Shown here: positions 51,436-60,000 of the stretch, piece after piece | Layout of the letters: each line of letters begins with the position of its first letter | How positions within the stretch are numbered: position 1 is the stretch's first letter | Source of the DNA: Bacillota bacterium | Lineage (GTDB): Bacteria; Bacillota; Dethiobacteria; Dethiobacterales; Dethiobacteraceae | Direction: 5' to 3' | Length of the DNA: 63,605 bases | Assembly: GCA_012521345.1 (NCBI GenBank) | Contig: JAAYMN010000069.1 | Location: 1 to 63,605, forward strand | Program-made: the position numbers and the translations under genes | Notes under the pieces: generated by a model | What the model was told of the DNA's origin: nothing | Databases searched by the model: none | Seen by the model: only the letters and a program-made list of their open reading frames with translations

Positions 51436-51454
51436 AAGAAGAAGGAGAACCGGT

Positions 51455-52222
51455 ATGACAAATGTGACAATGGTTTATTTCAGCCCGAACGGCACAACTC
51501 GCCGCACCCTGCAATACCTGGCAGCAGGAATCTCCCGCGACTGCAGGCAGCTTGACTTGACACCTTTTGCCGGGCGCTGGGGGAAATACTATTTTGGGCC
51601 GCAGGAACTGGTGCTTCTGGGGCTGCCGGTCTATCGCGGCCTGCTTCCCGCCATCAGTGAAGAGTATTTTCGCTGCCTGCAGGCGGAGCAGACACCCGCC
51701 ATACTTGTCGCTACTTACGGCAACCGGGCTTATGGCAATGCACTGCTGGAACTGAAAGAAAAGGCAGAACGCTGCGGTTTTTCCTGCCTGGCGGCAGTTG
51801 CCGCCGTGGGGGAGCATGCCGTATCCCGTGAATTTGCCGGCGGCAGGCCGGATGCTGCGGACAGGGAAATACTTTTTTATTTCGGCCGCCGGATCCTAGA
51901 CAAATACCTGCAGCAGGGCAGAGGGACTTTGCCGGCAGTACCCGGCAACCGCCCTTACGAACAAGGCGACCTGAGCAGGACACCTCTCATCACAGACGGG
52001 AACTGCAATAACTGCGGAACTTGTGCGGCAGGCTGTCCTGTTGCCGCCATCAATCCTGCCGACTGCCGGGAAACTGACACACGCCGCTGTATCGGCTGCA
52101 TGCGTTGTGTTCACAACTGCCGGAGGCAGGCACGTTTTCTGGAAAAGAGCCATTATGACCGGATTGTTGCCATGCTGCGCAAAACTGCCGCTATCCGCAG
52201 GGAACCGGAATTGTTTTTATAA
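51455..52222 (+). CDS. Flavodoxin-like/2[4Fe-4S] ferredoxin fusion (EFR1 family)
   Basis: 255-aa electron-transfer protein. The N-terminal half is flavodoxin-like with the FMN phosphate loop VYFSPNGTTRRTL (about 7-19) and LGLPVYRGLLP; the C-terminal part is a bacterial ferredoxin with two CxxCxxC clusters: CNNCGTCAAGCP and CIGCMRCVHNCRR. The 4Fe-4S pair could take electrons from or give them to AOR. ATG 51455 follows AAGGAG, 19 bases after the MalY-like gene. Confidence 0.88.
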   Translation: MTNVTMVYFSPNGTTRRTLQYLAAGISRDCRQLDLTPFAGRWGKYYFGPQELVLLGLPVYRGLLPAISEEYFRCLQAEQTPAILVATYGNRAYGNALLELKEKAERCGFSCLAAVAAVGEHAVSREFAGGRPDAADREILFYFGRRILDKYLQQGRGTLPAVPGNRPYEQGDLSRTPLITDGNCNNCGTCAAGCPVAAINPADCRETDTRRCIGCMRCVHNCRRQARFLEKSHYDRIVAMLRKTAAIRREPELFL

Positions 52223-52265
52223 ATAAAATAGCCTGACAGGCATGTAATCAGGCAAAAAATCTGTT

Positions 52266-52302
52266 AAGGAGGTGAGGCTAAGCCGTTTGGCTTAGCGGGA
52301 AA
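52266..52302 (+). promoter_or_regulatory. Hairpin-separated ribosome binding site
   Basis: AAGGAGGTGA (52266-52275) is a 10-base perfect complement of the usual 16S 3' end. It is followed by a perfect 8-bp hairpin (52277-52284 with 52289-52296, loop GTTT) and GGGAAA before ATG 52303. If the hairpin folds, the ribosome binding site is brought to about 10 bases from the start codon. Confidence 0.6.
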
Positions 52303-53040
52303 ATGAGAATTGCACAAGGCGTGGAAATGCTGGAGATTCCGTCGGAATTGCTTGGGCCGGGGGCTAAAATGAACCTGACGCTGCTTTATGACGAGCAGGA
52401 AGCAATTCTGGTGGATGCCGGCCTGGCCGGCTGTGAAAGGACGATCATTGCCGCCATGGAAGCGGCGGGCGTTCCTTTTGACCGGCTGAATAAAATAATT
52501 ATCACCCACCATGATTTTGACCATGTAAGCGGCTTGCCCGGCTTGCTGAAACTTGCCGGCAGAAAAATCGAGATTATGGCGCACAGCGAGGAAATTCCAT
52601 ACCTTGAAGGAACAAAGGATTTAACGGAAAAAGTCAGGAAAGCGAATGCGAACCTGCCGGCGGAACAGCTTGAAGCCCAGCTAAAGAATTACCGCAGGCG
52701 GGAGAGAATTGCTGTTGACTCGGCACTGGCAGACGGCCAGGAGCTGCCCTCTTGCGGCGGGATTGTTGCCGTGCATACGCCCGGCCATACCCCGGGCCAT
52801 TTGTGCCTCTACCTGAAAAAAGCAAAGACAGTGGTGGCCGGAGATGCAACTGTGGCCGACGGCGGCAAGCTCTTTGGACCGGCCCCCATCTTTACGGTGG
52901 ATATGCCTCAGGCATTTGCATCGTTGCAAAAACTTGCCGCGCTCAAACCGGAAAAGATTATCTGTTATCATGGTGGCCTGGTAAGCGAACGGGCGGCGGA
53001 ACAGTTGCAAGCCATAAAAGAAGCGGCAGGCGGTAAGTAA
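52303..53040 (+). CDS. MBL-fold hydrolase
   Basis: 245-aa metallo-beta-lactamase-fold protein. Metal motif THHDFDHVSG (about 68), a following VHTPGHTPGHLC glycine-histidine block, and VVAGDATVADGG providing the bridging aspartate. The terminal ICYHGG gives the last histidine. Glyoxalase II-like or lactonase-like hydrolysis is plausible; substrate unknown. Its translation start has the unusual hairpin described at 52266-52302. Converges with the lipid kinase gene. Confidence 0.8.
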   Translation: MRIAQGVEMLEIPSELLGPGAKMNLTLLYDEQEAILVDAGLAGCERTIIAAMEAAGVPFDRLNKIIITHHDFDHVSGLPGLLKLAGRKIEIMAHSEEIPYLEGTKDLTEKVRKANANLPAEQLEAQLKNYRRRERIAVDSALADGQELPSCGGIVAVHTPGHTPGHLCLYLKKAKTVVAGDATVADGGKLFGPAPIFTVDMPQAFASLQKLAALKPEKIICYHGGLVSERAAEQLQAIKEAAGGK

Positions 53041-53062
53041 ATCGCAGCCGCTGCCGCAGGCT

Positions 53063-53944
53063 TTATGGCTTGACGGACGTAAGAACAGTCAACTTTTTGT
53101 GGCAGATTTGCACACGCCAAGGGAGGGAGGCGCCTTTCTCACCGTCAAGATCGGTGGGAATGTCTCCATCCCCGGAAATTGCAAAAGTGGCTCCCTGCAA
53201 ATAAAGCAGATTCGGGTCATCCAGGTGTCTGCCTGACAGGACTTTGAAGGCAAGCTGAAAAAAATCCGGCAGTGAACAGCGTTTAAAGACCAACAGGTCG
53301 AGCAGGCCGTCTGTGGTGGAGGCATGCGGCGCCAGGTCCTTAAAACTGCCGACAGTACGGCCGTTCACAATTAAAAACAGAAAAATCTCTCCATTGTAAA
53401 CAGTTTTCCCGTCCACAGCAATTTCAACTGGGAATGTCCTGAAGGCCGGCAGGTCTGCCAGCCCCTGCAGGTAATAGGCAAACCGGCCCAGATTGTTTTT
53501 CAGGCGCTGGTCAACCTTATAGCCGATATCTGTCAGCAGCCCTCCGGTTGCTGCATTTATAAAATACCGGTTTCCTGCCAGCCCTAGATCAAGCGTCAGC
53601 CGCTGAAGCAAATCCAGTTTGGGCAGTACCGCTTCCAAGGAGGGAAGGCCCAAATTGTAGGCAAAATCGTTGCTTGTTCCCGCCGGAAGCACAACAAGCG
53701 GCGGGGGAGAGGGACGGCGGGCAAGGACATTAACTACTTGATGAACTGTCCCGTCGCCGCCTGCAGCCACCACATAATCAATTCCCTCCGCAAGCAGTGA
53801 AAACAGCAGTTTTTCCTGCAGGGGCGTCCGCAGTGGCATGGCAATGATTTGTTTTTTCTGCAGAAAGTGCAGTGCTTCATCAAGATACTGTGCCATTTTG
53901 CCGGTCCCGGCAACAGGGTTGTAGACTAAAACTGCTTTGCGCAT
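53063..53944 (-). CDS. Diacylglycerol kinase-family lipid kinase (YegS/BmrU type)
   Basis: 293-aa soluble kinase with the DAGK catalytic signature: VYNPVAGTGK near the N-terminus, AAGGDGTVHQVVNVL, and VLPAGTSNDFAYNLG. The FINAATGGLLTDIG segment follows. Probably phosphorylates diacylglycerol or a related lipid for phospholipid recycling at the membrane. ATG 53944 follows GGAGG. Pairs with the downstream DUF3810 gene, which is transcribed first in the same direction. Confidence 0.85.
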   Translation of the reverse strand: MRKAVLVYNPVAGTGKMAQYLDEALHFLQKKQIIAMPLRTPLQEKLLFSLLAEGIDYVVAAGGDGTVHQVVNVLARRPSPPPLVVLPAGTSNDFAYNLGLPSLEAVLPKLDLLQRLTLDLGLAGNRYFINAATGGLLTDIGYKVDQRLKNNLGRFAYYLQGLADLPAFRTFPVEIAVDGKTVYNGEIFLFLIVNGRTVGSFKDLAPHASTTDGLLDLLVFKRCSLPDFFQLAFKVLSGRHLDDPNLLYLQGATFAISGDGDIPTDLDGEKGASLPWRVQICHKKLTVLTSVKP

Positions 53945-53986
53945 CCGGCTACCTCCTTCCAGGACAAACCAGGTATCTTTTTGCCT

Positions 53987-55084
53987 TTATTCCTGTCTTT
54001 GCCTGAATTCGGCAAGCAAAAGGCTGACCATGCGGTTGTAGCTTAAAACCCCGTCGGCCTGGCGATTCGCTTTCAGGTAGCTGTTATTTATTTCACGGGA
54101 AATATCCTCCACCGGGCCTTCATACTGCCGCCAGAAAGCCGACCAGTCCGCCAGGTCCCGCAAAACACCTTCTCCGTACAACGAAGTAAGCAGTATGCTT
54201 CGCTGGGGGTCGGCGCGTCTCACGGCACCTGTGGCATGAATTACGGCAAGCAGTATCCCTGAGTATTGAAAATCTGGATCGGGATGCAGCTTGCAGGCAA
54301 GGTAAGCCAGATAGTTGGCTTCATCTTCCCTGGCAAAGCCGCGCTGATGGGCCATTTCATGGCAGACTGCGGCAGGCAGCATGTAATCGGGAATGGTGTT
54401 ATTAACATTGGCTTCTCCGGTAAAGGGGAAATAAATGCCTGTTATGCCGGCATAAGAAAGCAATTCGGAAAACAGCACTTTCTTGGCTTTTCCGTAATGC
54501 CCGCCCAGTTGCGGGAACAGTTCGGCAGCCCTGTCGAAGCCGACGGCGGCTGACGTAAAGACATTTTCGCGGCCGCCTGAAAGAAGCATAACACCGCCGC
54601 TGTTTTCGGCCACCTGGAGGCGGAGACTGTTTGCCCTTGCCAATAAGTGCCGGCAAAGAGCTTCAAGCTCGGCGGCGGTTGCCGGCCGGGTGTCAAGCCC
54701 CAGGGCGGCAGAAAGCGGCTCCCGGTAGTAATTAAGTCCCCACAGGAGGTTGAAAACAAGATAAAGCAGACCGGCGGCAAATAACAAAGCAATAAAGTAG
54801 TTTGCCAGCCTTTTCCAGAGCCTGTTTTTTTCTTTCACAAGCAAACGAACTGCCAGGAAAAAAATGATAATCGCCGCCAATAAGGCGCCGCTCACCAGGA
54901 CTTCCGCCAGGGAAAAAGGGAAGCAGCCCGTCGCCGTGCTCAAAAGCCGGCCAATATGCGGATAAATGCTGCGGGAATATATTTTTTCCACCACCGCCGG
55001 TGCACGGCCGGCCAGGTTGGTCAAAAGCAGTCCTGCCGGCAGCAGGAGCAGGGCGGGGATGCTTCTTTTGTCCATAACCTCCAC
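53987..55084 (-). CDS. DUF3810 membrane protein with HEMAHQ metalloprotease motif
   Basis: 365-aa protein with three N-terminal membrane segments (about 8-25, 60-80, 95-118) followed by a soluble domain carrying AVCHEMAHQRGF, a zinc-protease HExxH motif, and EDEANYLAYLAC, which contributes another ligand. This is DUF3810, a putative membrane metalloprotease. Start taken as GTG 55084; ATG 55075 is the alternative because GGAGG sits too close to it. Followed 42 bases later by the lipid-kinase gene. Confidence 0.8.
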   Translation of the reverse strand: MEVMDKRSIPALLLLPAGLLLTNLAGRAPAVVEKIYSRSIYPHIGRLLSTATGCFPFSLAEVLVSGALLAAIIIFFLAVRLLVKEKNRLWKRLANYFIALLFAAGLLYLVFNLLWGLNYYREPLSAALGLDTRPATAAELEALCRHLLARANSLRLQVAENSGGVMLLSGGRENVFTSAAVGFDRAAELFPQLGGHYGKAKKVLFSELLSYAGITGIYFPFTGEANVNNTIPDYMLPAAVCHEMAHQRGFAREDEANYLAYLACKLHPDPDFQYSGILLAVIHATGAVRRADPQRSILLTSLYGEGVLRDLADWSAFWRQYEGPVEDISREINNSYLKANRQADGVLSYNRMVSLLLAEFRQRQE

Positions 55085-55394
55085 GGCGCCTTTCCGAGAA
55101 GATGAAACTGCATCTTTTGCCTTATAAGCTATATTTTCAACTCACTTTTCAGGGTACATCAGTGCCTGGTTACTGTCAATATCAGCCCCGAAGCGATATT
55201 AATATTTGCCACCTGAAATCTCCGGACGGTGTCGTCCTGCAACTGTTCCGGTTCGGTTCCACCTGCCTGACGACTCGCCGGTATGGAACAAGCCCGGCTT
55301 CTATCATACCTGCCCGAAGGCGAAAAGCGCCCCTGACACATTGTAAAATAGCCGCAGACGGGGTGGAGTCCTGACGCCTGCCGCTGCAATCTGA
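55085..55394. other. Intergenic region with no recognised gene
   Basis: Separates the divergent DUF3810 and carboxypeptidase genes. A 90-codon open frame (55102-55374) has no ribosome binding site and low-complexity content. Some inverted repeats (GGTTCCA/TGGAAC around 55257-55287) could fold, but no riboswitch class was recognised. Confidence 0.5.
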
Positions 55395-55400
55395 TATAAT
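55395..55400 (+). promoter_or_regulatory. Extended -10 promoter of the D,D-carboxypeptidase gene
   Basis: TGATATAAT with perfect TATAAT at 55395-55400 and the TGn extension; the -35 (CTGACG, 55371-55376) is weak. Confidence 0.5.
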
Positions 55401-55444
55401 ACAAAGGGGAAACCGGCCTTTACGGGTGCAATGGAGTTATTTGT

Positions 55445-56740
55445 ATGACGAAACTAATTATCCACAACTGCATGCTGGTTTTGTTTTTTTCGGTTGCTGC
55501 ATTTTTCCTCTTCCCTACAGCAGCAGCAGCGACGGACACCCCACCTGTCATTACCTCTGAAGCATGCATTCTGCTTGACGCCCGGACCGGGCAGATTCTT
55601 TATGAAAAAAATATGCACCAGAAACATTATCCCGCTTCCCTGACCAAGATTCTGACAGCACTTCTGGCGCTGGAAGAGGGCAGACTGACTGACAAGATTG
55701 TCATGAGCGAAGAAGCGGTATTCTCCGTTGACTATAATTCATCACATATTGCTCTGGATGTGGGGGAAGAAATCACACTGGAACAGGCTCTCAATGCCAT
55801 GGCTGTTGCTTCCGCCAATGATGCGGCCAACGGGATTGCCGAATACCTGGCAGGCGACCTGGAGAGTTTCGGCCCGCTGATGACGGAAAGGGCAGCGGCG
55901 CTGGGTGCAAAGCAAAGCAATTTTGTCAATGCGCACGGGCTGCCGGATGCAAACCACTTTTCCACTGCCTATGATCTGGCCGTCATTATGATGCAGGCTA
56001 TAAAAAACAGTGATTTCAGGGAGATTTTCAGCAAAAGGCGCTATGAAATGCCGCCGACAAACTGCCAGTCGGAAATTCGCTATTTAAATAATACCAATCC
56101 CTTGCTGAACGGCAGATTTAATTATGAGGGCGTTATTGCCAGTAAAAACGGCTGGACAAAAGATGCGCAATACACACTGGCAACCGCTGCCCGGAAAAAC
56201 GACAGGGAACTGATTGTGGTCGCCCTGCACAACCAGGACCAGGAAGACATTTGTGCCGATACAATCAAGCTGCTGGATTACGGTTTTAATGCCTTTCGCG
56301 AAGTAACTGTAAGCAGCAAGCTTGATGCCGATCTGCTTGACAGTTATCCTGAACTGGATCCGGAGAAAATAACTGCGGAGGGTCCGGACACTTACAGCTT
56401 CCTGTTGCACAACCGCCTGGGAAAAGACGATGTCAACATTTCGCTTTCTTTCCTGCAAGCCCAGGCACACCGGCCGGCCAGGCTGCTGGTTGCCTACAGC
56501 CTGCCGGACAATCCCTTTATGTATGAAAAAATCGGGGAAGTCCGCTACACCGTGGCTGAAAATCCTGTACAAGCAGGAGAAGAAAGGTCTGCTTCCGCCT
56601 CTTGGCCGCGTGTTTTACGCAATATTCTTCTCGGTTTAATTGCTTTTGTTGCCCTCTGCCGCTTCAGGGTTTTCATACGGAAGAGGCGCCGCCGCAGGCA
56701 TGTTCTCAGGCGGCGGATTTACCGTTACAGGGGATACTGA
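55445..56740 (+). CDS. D-alanyl-D-alanine carboxypeptidase (DacF/PBP5 type)
   Basis: 431-aa class-A low-molecular-weight penicillin-binding protein. Signal peptide (about 1-28, LVLFFSVAAFFLFPTAAAA). The three catalytic motifs are present: S-x-x-K in ASLTKILTALL, S-x-N in ASANDAAN and K-N-G in ASKNGWTKDAQ. A PBP5-like C-terminal domain follows. A transmembrane helix at about 395-415 and a very basic cytoplasmic tail (FIRKRRRRRH) anchor it. Removes the terminal D-Ala of stem peptides. It is unusually C-terminally anchored by a true helix. ATG 55445 with GGAG upstream. Confidence 0.9.
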   Translation: MTKLIIHNCMLVLFFSVAAFFLFPTAAAATDTPPVITSEACILLDARTGQILYEKNMHQKHYPASLTKILTALLALEEGRLTDKIVMSEEAVFSVDYNSSHIALDVGEEITLEQALNAMAVASANDAANGIAEYLAGDLESFGPLMTERAAALGAKQSNFVNAHGLPDANHFSTAYDLAVIMMQAIKNSDFREIFSKRRYEMPPTNCQSEIRYLNNTNPLLNGRFNYEGVIASKNGWTKDAQYTLATAARKNDRELIVVALHNQDQEDICADTIKLLDYGFNAFREVTVSSKLDADLLDSYPELDPEKITAEGPDTYSFLLHNRLGKDDVNISLSFLQAQAHRPARLLVAYSLPDNPFMYEKIGEVRYTVAENPVQAGEERSASASWPRVLRNILLGLIAFVALCRFRVFIRKRRRRRHVLRRRIYRYRGY

Positions 56741-56823
56741 AGACTATCTTTACCGTTATCATAATAAAAATAGCAGCATTGAATACTGTTAAAACTTACC
56801 TGCGGACAAGCGGGAAATAAAAG

Positions 56824-56861
56824 AAAAGCGCCCGGCAAAACTACAGCCAAGGTGCTTTTTG
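56824..56861 (-). terminator. Terminator after the GPH transporter gene
   Basis: On the minus strand AAAGC-CC-GGC pairs with GCC-GG-GCTTT with mismatches, followed by TTTTCTTTT. Imperfect. Confidence 0.45.
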
Positions 56862-56870
56862 TTTTCGATA

Positions 56871-58223
56871 TTAAGTCTGGTTGTTCAGGAACTTTTCTTT
56901 ACGTTTGCGGATAATGCTTACTTTATGTTCCGTCAAAGGATAAAAGCGGATAAGAACAAGGGCCAGAACGGCGAATACCGCAGGCAGCAGCGTAGACAAT
57001 GCCCCCATGGCGGCAGCTAGTTCATGGGTGGTTTCGGTGTTCGGAACATAGCCGACCAAAGAAAGACTGTAGCCGGCAACCCCACCGGCCAGGGCCATTG
57101 ATATTTTAATGGGCAGGGAGCCTAGGGACATAATGATGCCTCTGGCATTGGCTTTTGTTTTCCATTCCGTATATTCCGCCACATCAGCCAAAAAGGCGGC
57201 AGACAGCGTCATGACAATGCTGTGGCCGACAGCAGCTATGGCATGCAGAACTATAAACAGCGTAGGATTGCTGTAGAAAAACCAAGCGATCACTAAAAAG
57301 AGAAGATTAATTCCCATGCCTATATTCCAGGTAGTTACCTTTGATGTCCTGCGGACAATATACTGTCCCACTGCCGTCCCCAACATGGTAGCCACGCTTC
57401 TGGACGTTAGGAAAGCTGTAAAATAGACCGGCTTTATTGCCACATATTTAAAGTAATAAACGGACAAATTCATTACAATCAGGCTGGCTGACCAGCGGCA
57501 AACTTCCGCAACTATTAAGATGGCAAGCGGTTTGTTCTTTAAAATTTGTCCCGCCATCTCCCGCAGGCCGGCTCGCTTGCCCGTCTGCCCGGCGTTTTTG
57601 GCGTCAAAAGGCATGGAGACCGCAGCTGCCAGCCAGTAGCCCGCCAGCTGCAGCAGCGAAAAGATTAATACTGTCAGGAAAAGCCCGCGGCCTTCATCAT
57701 TCCCGCCAAGCGCTGCTATCATTGGTACCGCGACAAAACCGAAAATCAAGCTCCCGGCAGACATGGCCTGTGCTCTCCGGGCAGAAAGGAGCACACGGTC
57801 TTCATCCGAATAGGCAATGACCGGCATTAATGCATAATGGGCAGCTTCCGTCAGGTTAATGGACATATGTGCCAGTATATACATGGCCCCCAAAAAAATA
57901 ATGGTCGCGGTATGTCCGAAATTTGGATTGGTAAACATGAGCGTTACAAAAAGAGTGCTGATAGGGGGCGCAAGCCATAGCCAGCCGCTGTAGCGGCCCC
58001 AGGGGAAATGTATTTTTTCCACTATGCCGCCCGCCACAGGAACAGCAAAAGTGTCTATCACCCTAGATGCCAGTACCAGTGTACCAACTGTAGCTGCACT
58101 AATTTTCAGAATATCTGTCAGAAAATAAGCGTAATAGGTACCAACAAAATTCATCATAAGGAAAAAGCCGATCGGCCCCAGAGAAAAAATATTGACAATG
58201 CTGGATTTCAGTTTCTGCGACAA
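56871..58223 (-). CDS. GPH-family sodium/solute symporter (MFS)
   Basis: 450-aa transporter with about 12 hydrophobic segments of the glycoside-pentoside-hexuronide type: SLGPIGFFLMMNFVGTYYAYFLTDIL at the start, GRYSGWLWLAPP in the loop and ANARGIIMSLGSLPIKISMALAGG near the end. Such symporters move sugars or other organic solutes. The in-frame TTG 58223 has GGAGG eight bases upstream; an ATG at 58238 lies inside that site. Sits next to the URO-D methyltransferase gene with its own promoter, so the substrate may be a methylated compound (inference). Confidence 0.82.
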   Translation of the reverse strand: MSQKLKSSIVNIFSLGPIGFFLMMNFVGTYYAYFLTDILKISAATVGTLVLASRVIDTFAVPVAGGIVEKIHFPWGRYSGWLWLAPPISTLFVTLMFTNPNFGHTATIIFLGAMYILAHMSINLTEAAHYALMPVIAYSDEDRVLLSARRAQAMSAGSLIFGFVAVPMIAALGGNDEGRGLFLTVLIFSLLQLAGYWLAAAVSMPFDAKNAGQTGKRAGLREMAGQILKNKPLAILIVAEVCRWSASLIVMNLSVYYFKYVAIKPVYFTAFLTSRSVATMLGTAVGQYIVRRTSKVTTWNIGMGINLLFLVIAWFFYSNPTLFIVLHAIAAVGHSIVMTLSAAFLADVAEYTEWKTKANARGIIMSLGSLPIKISMALAGGVAGYSLSLVGYVPNTETTHELAAAMGALSTLLPAVFAVLALVLIRFYPLTEHKVSIIRKRKEKFLNNQT

Positions 58224-58278
58224 GACAATAACCTCCATATTAGGCAACGTAATGCTTTGAGAATACTATAATATTATT

Positions 58279-58308
58279 ATCTTACCGTGAGACAAGCCTG
58301 CCTGTCAA
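58279..58308 (-). promoter_or_regulatory. Sigma-A promoter of the transporter gene
   Basis: Minus strand TTGACA (58303-58308), 18 bases, TAAGAT (58279-58284). Confidence 0.65.
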
Positions 58309-58359
58309 TTATTGCACTGACCTAATCTGACCTGCCGGGCAGGCAGCCGGCAGGGTGCA

Positions 58360-58396
58360 AAAAAAAAGCAGCCCGCCTGAACGGGCTGTTTTTTTT
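58360..58396. terminator. Bidirectional terminator after the URO-D gene
   Basis: Stem CAGCCCG/CGGGCTG (58369-58375, 58382-58388) with A-run and T-run of 8 or more. Confidence 0.85.
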
Positions 58397-59756
58397 ACAT
58401 GATATTGACAACAGGCCTGGTGTATTTTTCATATGCCGCCCGCATCAGCGGTTCCACTCTTTCATCGACGGGCGGATATTCCTTTTTAAATTCATCAAAG
58501 CTTGGCATATATTTCGATTTAAATTCAGGATAAAGGTGCGAGAACTTCCGGATGGAATCTTCTTTTTTAGCTGTAGTGACCGGTTCGCCGGCATTGTCAT
58601 ATTTGCCGTTTTCCGCCACGTATTCCAGCACGGCAATATAGTTTTCCGGTTTAATATCATTGATATTTAGTGCCCATTTATCCATGATAAAGATGAAGTT
58701 GCCTCCGGGAGCCAGGATATCAATGAGTTCTTTCGCTTTGTCAATACATTCTTGCTTGCCGGCCCGGCCAAGCAGCGTCATGGGATAGAAGCCGCCCAGG
58801 ACCATTTTCTTGCCCAGCTTGTCTTTAAATTTCTGCGGGTCGCCATATTCCATCCATAATTGCGTGCCCTGGGGCAGGTCCTGGAGATAATCCAGGAAGC
58901 GCGTCCAGTCGCCCTCCAGGAATATTTGCATGGCCTGGCCTTGTTCGGCGGCAATATGGCAAATTTTATGGAAAGTAGGCCAGTAGAATTTCTCAAAATC
59001 CTTAGTGTTCAGGAAAGCCGCCATATGTGTCATAATCATGTTGCAGCCCAGGTGGCTCTTTACCATGGGACGCCCCATCCAGATCATGTAGGGCATAACC
59101 GCTTCCAGGGCAGCCAGCAGCTTTTCCGGACGCCGGCGCATGTCAAGCGGGATTTTGGAGAAACCGCGATAAAAATCGGCAATGAAATCAAAGGGTGCCA
59201 TCTGCATGCACACGGAACCGTCAGGACGCCTGAAAAGACCGTAGCGTTCGGCTATGGTTGCCTCAGCGACAGCAAAGGCATGGTTTGAATCCATGACAGC
59301 CAGGAGGTACTTGGCAAAGTTTAAGGCACGGTGGACTTCACCTTTGGCATAACCTGGATACATGCGCGGGTAGCACTTTTCCAAAATGAATTCATGGGGA
59401 TTTTTAATAAATTCATCATATTCGTCTTCATGCATAAAACTGCGTTCCGGGTGCTGCACAAAGCCTGTTGCTCCCATTTGCATAATCCGGGATTGCTGAA
59501 ACATAAGAGCGGCGGCATTATGGGCAAAACCGCCTGCCGGCATGTCGCCGCGGCAGACTTCCCTGGCTTTTTCATAAATCTCAAGCAAGACATCGGCGGT
59601 GTAGTTGTACTGGGTGGCCATTAAGTCCTTGCCTGCATACTGAATCATGTATTCAGTAGTAAGGCAGTCCCAGATGGGAATTCGCTCCGGAATGATGCCG
59701 GAGTAGACGTCGGAAAACAGCTTGGTGCGGTAAGCCTTTAGTTCCTGTGCATTCAC
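58395..59756 (-). CDS. URO-D-domain protein, corrinoid-type methyltransferase family
   Basis: 453-aa member of the uroporphyrinogen decarboxylase superfamily. True HemE is ~345 aa, and the HemE N-terminal RRQAGRY motif is absent, so this is a methyltransferase-like branch (MtaA/CmuA group). A VKSHLGCNMIMTHMAA segment and DYLQDLPQGTQLWMEYGDPQKFKDKLG are visible. Such proteins move methyl groups between corrinoid proteins and coenzymes or tetrahydrofolate. Start GTG 59756 follows GAGGTG. Own promoter; methyl substrate unknown. No corrinoid protein is adjacent. Confidence 0.8.
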   Translation of the reverse strand: MNAQELKAYRTKLFSDVYSGIIPERIPIWDCLTTEYMIQYAGKDLMATQYNYTADVLLEIYEKAREVCRGDMPAGGFAHNAAALMFQQSRIMQMGATGFVQHPERSFMHEDEYDEFIKNPHEFILEKCYPRMYPGYAKGEVHRALNFAKYLLAVMDSNHAFAVAEATIAERYGLFRRPDGSVCMQMAPFDFIADFYRGFSKIPLDMRRRPEKLLAALEAVMPYMIWMGRPMVKSHLGCNMIMTHMAAFLNTKDFEKFYWPTFHKICHIAAEQGQAMQIFLEGDWTRFLDYLQDLPQGTQLWMEYGDPQKFKDKLGKKMVLGGFYPMTLLGRAGKQECIDKAKELIDILAPGGNFIFIMDKWALNINDIKPENYIAVLEYVAENGKYDNAGEPVTTAKKEDSIRKFSHLYPEFKSKYMPSFDEFKKEYPPVDERVEPLMRAAYEKYTRPVVNIM

Positions 59757-59826
59757 TTTTTTCACCTCTTTTATTATTTTCTGCAGCCAGGAAAGCGGCT
59801 GCCGGCTGCCGGTCGTGGTTAAAAAA

Positions 59827-59856
59827 AGTATATATGAACAGAAAAATGCAGGTCAA
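59827..59856 (-). promoter_or_regulatory. Sigma-A promoter of the URO-D gene
   Basis: Minus strand TTGACC (59851-59856), 18 bases, TATACT (59827-59832). Confidence 0.6.
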
Positions 59857-60000
59857 GCCTATTCAGAATTTTAGCAAAATAACTGTCCGGTCTGGCAAGT
59901 ACTAACAGATAGAAAGGATTTCCGTCCTTTGCAGGGAATACTATCCCTAAAAGACAAGAGGCGGATGCCTGCCCGGCAAGACACCGGTGAGGAGAAAGGT

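Noticed and set aside
55102-55374. 90-codon frame in the intergenic region before the D,D-carboxypeptidase
   Set aside because: No ribosome binding site; odd composition; overlaps probable promoter region.
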